From WSXY01 sp038325105 (GTDB lineage Bacteria > Actinomycetota > Coriobacteriia > Anaerosomatales > Anaerosomataceae): a stretch of DNA of 10,069 nucleotides. Positions within the stretch are counted from its first letter, which is position 1; each line of letters starts with the position of its first letter. The stretch spans positions 1 through 10,069 of the forward strand of contig JBBQIR010000074.1 of the NCBI GenBank assembly GCA_038325105.1. The letters are read 5' to 3'. A model generated the notes under the pieces. The model saw nothing but the letters and a program-made list of their open reading frames with translations, was not told where the DNA came from and ran no database searches. A program made the position numbers and the translations under genes. Of this stretch, positions 6,036-10,069 are shown piece after piece.

Positions 6036-7202
6036 CTACGCGTCACCTCCCGCGACGTACTCGTCAAAGAGGCGCCAGAACAGGCCGTGCCGTTTCGTGT
6101 CGTAGTAAGCCGCGCGCCGCATCTCCCACTGGGCTTCGGCGTACGAGCCCTCGGTGAGGTGAACGGCGGCCAGCCCGAAACGCGCGCGGACGCAGGCCGG
6201 GTCGAGCCGCACGGCAGCGCGGTACGCCCGCTTCGCCTGCGAGAACCGCTGCAGGCCGAGGAGTGACTCGGCAAGCAGGACGTGCGTGAGCGAGTGTTGC
6301 GGGGCTACGCGGGCGAGCGCGATGAAGACGCGAGCCGCGTGCTTCGATAGCCCGGGGAAGCGGCTGTAGACGACGCCGAGCGTGTAGAGAGCGGTCGGCA
6401 TGTCCACAGAGTACGTAAGCGCCCGAAGCGCGCACGCCATCGCCTCAGTGGTGGCTTCCTGCTTGAGGTACGCGTAGGCCGCAATCGCAAGCGCGTCGAC
6501 GTCCTCGGAATTCTCGTCGAGGAGCAGGCGGAGCAGGTCGGCGGCGCCGAAGTAGTCTTCCTGCCGGGCGAGCATGCCGGCTGCGAAGAGGCGACCCTCG
6601 CGCAGCGGACCCACGGTAGCGGGGTCGATCGAGATGTCATTGGCAGGCAGGCCGAGGAGCGCGAAAAAGAGCTCGTCTTGGCTCGGGTCGAGTTCGCCGG
6701 CGACGCGAAACGTCGGAAGTGCCGTGGACATGCCCTCGCGCTTGAGCGCGGCGATCGCCAGGTTGTAGTTCGCGCGCGCTTCTTTCGGGTCGAGTTCAAG
6801 CGCGCGCTTCCAGCTGTCGACCGACTCTTCCTCGAATGCAGCCGCAGCGAACGCCTCGCCAAGCTGGACGTGCGCGGTCACGAGGTTCGGCGAGACTTCA
6901 GCAAGTTCGTGCCACACGAGCACCGACTGGTCCCACATGCCGCCGCGCCGGTCGTAGGCAAGGCCGAGCGCGAGATACGCGGGCGCGCAGTCCGGATCGA
7001 GCTCGATTGCCTGCGTGGAGGCCGCAATCGCCTCGTCGTAGAAGTCGCCAGCAAGCATGAGGTGCCCGAGGAGGACATGTGCGAGCGGGTCGCGGTCGGC
7101 GATTGCGAGCGCCTCGTAGCACGCCTCGACGGCCGCGGGTAATTTGCCCTCTCGGGCGAGCTGCTCGGCGGCGAGCACCTGCGATGAGCGGGCGACACTC
7201 AC
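6036..7202 (-). CDS. Tetratricopeptide-repeat (TPR) protein
   Basis: This 388-residue protein consists largely of TPR helices. Clear repeats end in the typical LDP signature, for example LGHLMLAGDFYDEAIAASTQ, LGEAFAAAAFEEESVDSWKR and LAESLLGLQRFSQAKRAYRA. There are about eight or nine units, split by a less regular middle section around residues 178-220. No signal peptide or membrane segment is seen, so it is probably a cytoplasmic scaffold for protein contacts. The start is GTG 7202, which overlaps the stop of the cobalamin-binding gene (GTGA, 4 nt), so translation is likely coupled. Its stop directly abuts the next ATG. The partner is not evident, but the neighbouring gene products are natural candidates. 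Confidence 0.88.
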   Translation of the reverse strand: MSVARSSQVLAAEQLAREGKLPAAVEACYEALAIADRDPLAHVLLGHLMLAGDFYDEAIAASTQAIELDPDCAPAYLALGLAYDRRGGMWDQSVLVWHELAEVSPNLVTAHVQLGEAFAAAAFEEESVDSWKRALELDPKEARANYNLAIAALKREGMSTALPTFRVAGELDPSQDELFFALLGLPANDISIDPATVGPLREGRLFAAGMLARQEDYFGAADLLRLLLDENSEDVDALAIAAYAYLKQEATTEAMACALRALTYSVDMPTALYTLGVVYSRFPGLSKHAARVFIALARVAPQHSLTHVLLAESLLGLQRFSQAKRAYRAAVRLDPACVRARFGLAAVHLTEGSYAEAQWEMRRAAYYDTKRHGLFWRLFDEYVAGGDA

Positions 7203-7858
7203 GACGCCTCACCGCCAAGAATGTCGGTGCGAACGCGTGCGAGCACCCGGAGAGCACTCTCGGCACCGGTGATGATACCGTTGGCGCCGACGGCGCGGGC
7301 AAGCGAAGCGTCGGCGGCAAACGGTCCGCCGGCGACGAGGATGACAGCGTCGTCGCGACCGGATGCGGCGAACATCTCCCGAACCCGGATGACCGCTCGT
7401 GCGGTCGCCATGGTCTCGGCGAACACGAGTACGACGCGCGCGCCGGTTTCCTCAAGCCGCTCCAAGAAGTCGGCGGGACGAACGTCGATGCCGAGGTCGT
7501 TCACGCGGTAGCCGACCTCTTTGAGCGCAGATGCCACGATGTCTTTCATAACGCTGTGGCGGTCACGGTGCATCGTGCCGAGGACGAGCGTGACGCCGGT
7601 GTCGGCTTTGGCCACAGGCGGCATCACGAAACTGCCGATCTGCTCGGCCACGACGGACGCCTGCGTGAAGGTGATCTCGTCGATCGCGCCGGAAGCCCAT
7701 GCGCCACCGAGAAGCGAGAGTGCGGGCACATAGAGGGTGTCGAACAGCTGCACCTGCGGCACGCCCGAGGAGCGGACGCGCTCGATGACCTGGATCGCCG
7801 ATGCGGGATCCTGGTCCACGAACGCCTGATAGAGGCGAGTCGCCTCTTCGCTCGACAC
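7199..7858 (-). CDS. Cobalamin-binding protein (helical cap plus B12-binding domain), no output domain
   Basis: The protein has 219 residues from GTG 7858. Residues about 3-84 form a four-helix cap like the MetH/MtaC/CarH type, with W54 in GGAWASGAIDEITF. Residues 88-215 form a Rossmann-like B12-binding domain with LVLGTMHRDRHSVMKDIV (91-108), DLGIDV (121-126), AGGPF (176-180) and GANGIITGAE (191-200). The usual DxHxxG motif reads D99-R-H101-S-V-M, so the lower-ligand His is kept but Gly is Met. The CarH light-sensor motif Wx9EH is absent. No DNA-binding or enzymatic domain is attached. The start is supported by GAGGAGGG (7874-7867), about 9 nt ahead; the longer open frame would run into the tRNA gene. 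It leads a four-gene cassette and could be a cobalamin sensor or a corrinoid methyl carrier. Confidence 0.87.
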   Translation of the reverse strand: MSSEEATRLYQAFVDQDPASAIQVIERVRSSGVPQVQLFDTLYVPALSLLGGAWASGAIDEITFTQASVVAEQIGSFVMPPVAKADTGVTLVLGTMHRDRHSVMKDIVASALKEVGYRVNDLGIDVRPADFLERLEETGARVVLVFAETMATARAVIRVREMFAASGRDDAVILVAGGPFAADASLARAVGANGIITGAESALRVLARVRTDILGGEAS

Positions 7859-7898
7859 GCGCGTGGCCCTCCTCGGCAGGTGTCCGGTTCTTCGCGTT

Positions 7899-7927
7899 CT
7901 AGTATGGCAGACGGTGACCCGTCGTAA
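7899..7927 (-). promoter_or_regulatory. Possible promoter of the cobalamin/TPR/hydrolase/EAL cassette
   Basis: On the minus strand TTACGA (7927-7922) and TACTAG (7904-7899) are spaced 17 nt, each matching the sigma-70 consensus at only about three of six bases. An overlapping CATACT (7906-7901) is a slightly better -10. A small inverted repeat, GACGG-tgac-CCGTC (7910-7923), lies inside and may be an operator or end the tRNA transcript. Position, just ahead of the first gene, is the main support. Confidence 0.25.
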
Positions 7928-7932
7928 CGTAC

Positions 7933-8019
7933 TGGTAGCGGCGGTGGGAGTCGAACCCACATGGCCTTGCGGCCAGAGGCTTTTAAGGCCCCCTCCTGTG
8001 CCAATTCGGATACGCCGCC
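7933..8019 (-). tRNA. tRNA-Leu, anticodon UAA
   Basis: All arms fold by eye on the minus strand. The acceptor 5' strand GGCGGCG (8019-8013) pairs with CGCCGCT (7943-7937), with a G-U first pair, then A and an encoded CCA (7935-7933). A short D stem is followed by the anticodon stem GGGGC/GCCTC with loop CTTAAAA (7987-7981), anticodon TAA at 7985-7983. The long variable arm TGGCC-GCAA-GGCCA marks a class II tRNA, and the T arm is GTGGG-TTCGACT-CCCAC. This tRNA reads UUA and UUG codons, rare in high-GC genomes. It lies 29 nt after ppx/gppA and may share its transcript. Confidence 0.95.
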
Positions 8020-8026
8020 GTGCTTA

Positions 8027-8047
8027 CGGCCCACTCACGCGGGGCCG
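8027..8047 (-). repeat. Inverted repeat between ppx/gppA and tRNA-Leu
   Basis: CGGCCC (8027-8032) and GGGCCG (8042-8047) could form a 6-bp G+C stem around a 9-nt loop, just after the ppx/gppA stop. No T run follows, so it is not a standard intrinsic terminator. It could help separate the mRNA from the tRNA during processing. Confidence 0.3.
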
Positions 8048-8048
8048 G

Positions 8049-9005
8049 TCATTCTCCGTCTATGGCAACGCCGGTCATGCCGGCGCGATCGAGCACCATC
8101 CCGTAGAGGATATCGTGCTCACTCACAAGCGTCGAATCACGCCCGGCAAGCGCGAGCGCGGTCTCGAGTATGAGCGCGCCCGCTACGATCACACCCGCGC
8201 GCGCGGGCTCGAGGCCGACGACCTCGCGGCGGCGGTCGAGCGGTAGCGACGCGAGCATCTCACGGATGTCGGCAAGCGCATGACCGCCGAGACACGAACC
8301 GTGCACCCGTTCGGGATTGTAGTGCTCGAGCGCCATGTCGATCGCGGCGCAGCTGGTCGCGACCCCGGCAACCGCGATCATCTCGCGAGGACGCGTTCGC
8401 AGCCCTTCGAAGAAGGGCCTCAATTCGGCCGTGATATGGGTGGTGGCTTCGTCGAGTTCGTGGCGCGTGGGGGGATCGCCGTGCAAGAAGAGTTCGGTCA
8501 CGCGGCGCGAGCCCACGTCGATCGAGCGTGCCGAGGCGATATCGATGCTGCCGTCGCGCAGCCGGGAACCGAGGATGAGCTCGGTCGAGCCACCGCCGGT
8601 GTCCACCACGAGCGTGTCCTCACCGCCCAGGTCGTACGTCGCGCCGAGGAACGACAGTTGCGCCTCCCGGGAGCCAGTGATGATCTCGGGCCGCAGTCCT
8701 ACGTCTGCGAGCCGCGCGAGGAACGCCCCACTGTTGCTCGCGTCACGCGATGCGCTCGTAGCGACGCCTAAGACGTCGGTCACACCCAGACCGCGCGCTT
8801 CGGTCACGAAATCGGCGACGGCGGCGGCAACGCGCTCGATGGCAGCGTCCGAAAGCACGCCGGTCCCCGTCCACCCCTCGCCGAGGTGCGTGATGACAGA
8901 GCGGCGCGCGACATCAACGACGCCACCGGGACCGACATCGGCCACGAGCAGCCGTGCGGTGACGGTTCCGATGTCGATGGCGGCAAAGCGGGTGATGACG
9001 GTCAT
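8049..9005 (-). CDS. Ppx/GppA-family phosphatase (exopolyphosphatase or pppGpp phosphohydrolase)
   Basis: This 318-residue protein has the short single-unit form common in actinobacteria, covering the two actin-like ATPase lobes without the HD-type C-terminal extension of E. coli Ppx. Motifs visible are AAIDIGTVTARLLVAD (8-23), GVATSASRDASN (80-91), ITGSREAQLSFLGA (109-122), LVVDTGGGSTELI (132-144) and VAGVATSCAAID (212-223). In the third motif the usual Glu-Glu pair reads Arg-Glu, leaving Glu114. The family hydrolyses inorganic polyphosphate and/or the pentaphosphate alarmone; sequence alone does not decide which. The start is ATG 9005 with AGGAG 5 nt upstream. It follows DUF501 by 71 nt, the classic actinobacterial order ftsB-DUF501-ppx. 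Confidence 0.92.
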   Translation of the reverse strand: MTVITRFAAIDIGTVTARLLVADVGPGGVVDVARRSVITHLGEGWTGTGVLSDAAIERVAAAVADFVTEARGLGVTDVLGVATSASRDASNSGAFLARLADVGLRPEIITGSREAQLSFLGATYDLGGEDTLVVDTGGGSTELILGSRLRDGSIDIASARSIDVGSRRVTELFLHGDPPTRHELDEATTHITAELRPFFEGLRTRPREMIAVAGVATSCAAIDMALEHYNPERVHGSCLGGHALADIREMLASLPLDRRREVVGLEPARAGVIVAGALILETALALAGRDSTLVSEHDILYGMVLDRAGMTGVAIDGE

Positions 9006-9036
9006 CGAGACTCCTGCTCCAACAGTCGGTCAGCGT

Positions 9037-9060
9037 TGAACCCTGGCGCGAACGGGTTCA
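9037..9060. repeat. Perfect inverted repeat in the DUF501-ppx gap
   Basis: TGAACCC (9037-9043) and GGGTTCA (9054-9060) are perfect 7-bp complements around a 10-nt centre, in the only sizeable gap of the ftsB-DUF501-ppx cluster. It could be an mRNA hairpin or a regulator site ahead of ppx/gppA. No T run follows. Confidence 0.3.
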
Positions 9061-9076
9061 CGACACGCACGCCATC

Positions 9077-9583
9077 TTAGTCGACATCGTCGGCGGGTTC
9101 GACCGGCCCGGCGCAGCGCTCATTCGTACACTGCCGTCCGAGCCCGGCGAGAACTGCGGTACCCACCGGGTCGTCAACGCCCGCAAGAGCCGAGGCGACA
9201 TGCGCGTGCAGGCACTTGGTGGCGAGCGGATCACGCTGACCAGCGAGGCCGACCGTCGGACACGCGTCGATGCCACCGCTCTCGGCCGCCCGTGCCAAGC
9301 GGTAGGCTTCGTCCGCCGAACGCATGCGCGCCGCAAGCGTGGAGTCGGCCGCGAGCCGCGCGGCCCACGTCTCGACCTCGCCGGCGGATTCGAGCTGCCC
9401 GACAGCTTCGACGAGGTGCGGACACGTGAGCCAGAAGAGCGTGGGGAACGGCTCCCCGGACTCGAGCATCGACGGCGTCGCGATCACCGTGGGGTAGCCG
9501 AAGGGGCACCGTGTCGCGACACGCCACGACCCTCTCGGCGGGCGACCTAGCTGGCGCGCGACGGAGTCAGCGTCGACGGACAT
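9077..9583 (-). CDS. DUF501 family protein
   Basis: The protein has 168 residues from ATG 9583. It matches DUF501, a family of unknown function found mainly in actinobacteria. Family features are VARQLGRPPRG (8-18), CPFGYP (26-31), PFPTLFWLTCPHL (45-57), a helical middle and KCLHAHVASALAG (123-135) followed by DPVG. Conserved Cys at 26, 54, 108 and 124, with His126 and His128 nearby, could bind metal; Cys152 and Cys157 form an extra pair near the end. The ATG overlaps the stop of the ftsB-like gene by one base (TGATG), pointing to coupled translation. GTG 9586 is an alternative start. Its fixed place beside ftsB and ppx suggests a link to division or the envelope, but the function is not known. 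Confidence 0.9.
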   Translation of the reverse strand: MSVDADSVARQLGRPPRGSWRVATRCPFGYPTVIATPSMLESGEPFPTLFWLTCPHLVEAVGQLESAGEVETWAARLAADSTLAARMRSADEAYRLARAAESGGIDACPTVGLAGQRDPLATKCLHAHVASALAGVDDPVGTAVLAGLGRQCTNERCAGPVEPADDVD

Positions 9584-10069
9584 CACCGGACGCCGAAGAC
9601 GACGTCGAGCACCTCAAGCCACACCGAGGTCTCAGACGCGGCAACGCTACGGGTCGTCGCTCCAACATCCGGCGCGGGAGCGCGGGTCTCCTCACCATCG
9701 GTCACGATGCAGACCTGCTCGCCCTCTTTCACGAGCCCGAGGTTCTGGCGCGCGGCCTCCTCGATCCCTTCGGGCGTCTTGAGCCGGTCGACTTGCGCGC
9801 GGAGCCCCTGATTGCGTTCTTTGAGTCCGGCGAGCTCCTGCTCGAGCGTTGACTTGTTGCGTTGCTGCTGGTACTGGAGGCGCAGCACGGGATAGAGCGT
9901 CCACGACGCAAGCACGAGCGTACCGATGAGTATGACCGTGAGCGCGCGGTGATCAGCTCGACGGCGGACGGGCTTGCGACCGGCTGCGGGTGCACGGCGA
10001 GGAGCGGTGGACCGCTTGGTGGTGGATGAGGACGCGCGACCGGACGCCCGGGCCGGAGCCTTCCTCGAG
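9583..10069 (-). CDS. FtsB/DivIC-like septum formation initiator (5' end outside the window)
   Basis: The frame is open to the right edge, so the start lies outside. Visible parts in order are a Ser/Thr/Arg/Lys-rich cytoplasmic tail (about 50 residues in view, including APRRAPAAGRKPVRRR), one membrane segment (ALTVILIGTLVLASWTLYPVL), then a coiled coil (YQQQRNKSTLEQELAGLKER and on) with NQGLRAQVDRLKTPEGIEEAARQNLGLVKEGE, the family signature. FtsB/DivIC proteins are bitopic divisome components that bind FtsL and FtsQ to trigger septal synthesis. The C-terminal tail of about 40 residues is acidic to neutral and not conserved. GTG 9915 would give a shorter frame but cut off part of the membrane segment, so it is rejected. 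The long basic tail resembles actinobacterial homologues. It overlaps DUF501 by one base. Confidence 0.9.
   Translation of the reverse strand, partial: SRKAPARASGRASSSTTKRSTAPRRAPAAGRKPVRRRADHRALTVILIGTLVLASWTLYPVLRLQYQQQRNKSTLEQELAGLKERNQGLRAQVDRLKTPEGIEEAARQNLGLVKEGEQVCIVTDGEETRAPAPDVGATTRSVAASETSVWLEVLDVVFGVR

Noticed and set aside
7910..7923. Inverted repeat GACGG-tgac-CCGTC as a terminator of the tRNA
   Set aside because: Only 5 bp with no T run; too weak to list as a terminator, mentioned only within the promoter entry.
7859..7960. Upstream extension of the cobalamin-binding gene
   Set aside because: It would run into the tRNA-Leu gene; GTG 7858 has a good ribosome site and begins at the cap domain.

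Overview
The window is high-GC DNA, roughly two-thirds G+C by eye, packed with genes that lie almost entirely on the minus strand. The trio ftsB/divIC-like, DUF501 and ppx/gppA is a typical actinobacterial arrangement. A selenocysteine locus, a free-standing cobalamin-binding protein and many GTG starts suggest an anaerobic or facultative member of the Actinomycetota, possibly Coriobacteriia or a relative. That placement is inference.

Region 1 (1-2670) is a selenium locus. In the minus-strand direction it reads selD, then a DsrE-type YedF-like protein, then selA. selD contains an in-frame TGA at codon 15, inside the catalytic motif SG-U-AAK. A hairpin of bacterial SECIS type lies just downstream, so SelD is itself a selenoprotein and the gene starts at 2570. 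A good TATAAT box, a 5'UTR hairpin and a terminator-like hairpin after selD frame the gene. selA is broken near position 48/49: its SelA-like protein stops matching and the last 48 bases are less GC-rich and unlike SelA. This looks like an insertion or an assembly junction. An orphan PASTA-repeat gene runs the opposite way between selA and the yedF-like gene.

Region 2 (2672-7858) is a tightly packed four-gene minus-strand cassette: a cobalamin-binding protein, a TPR protein (4-nt overlap), a glycoside-hydrolase-like protein (abutting codons) and a degenerate-GGDEF/intact-EAL protein (28-nt gap). It can be read as a cobalamin-linked sensor coupled to carbohydrate and cyclic-di-GMP functions. 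No experimental link is visible. The hydrolase-like protein seems to lack one catalytic glutamate.

Region 3 (7933-8019) is a class II tRNA-Leu(UAA) with an encoded CCA. Region 4 (8049-10069) is ppx/gppA, DUF501 and an ftsB-like gene that runs off the right edge. No CRISPR array, rRNA or complete mobile element is visible, and no gene-free stretch exceeds about 110 bases.
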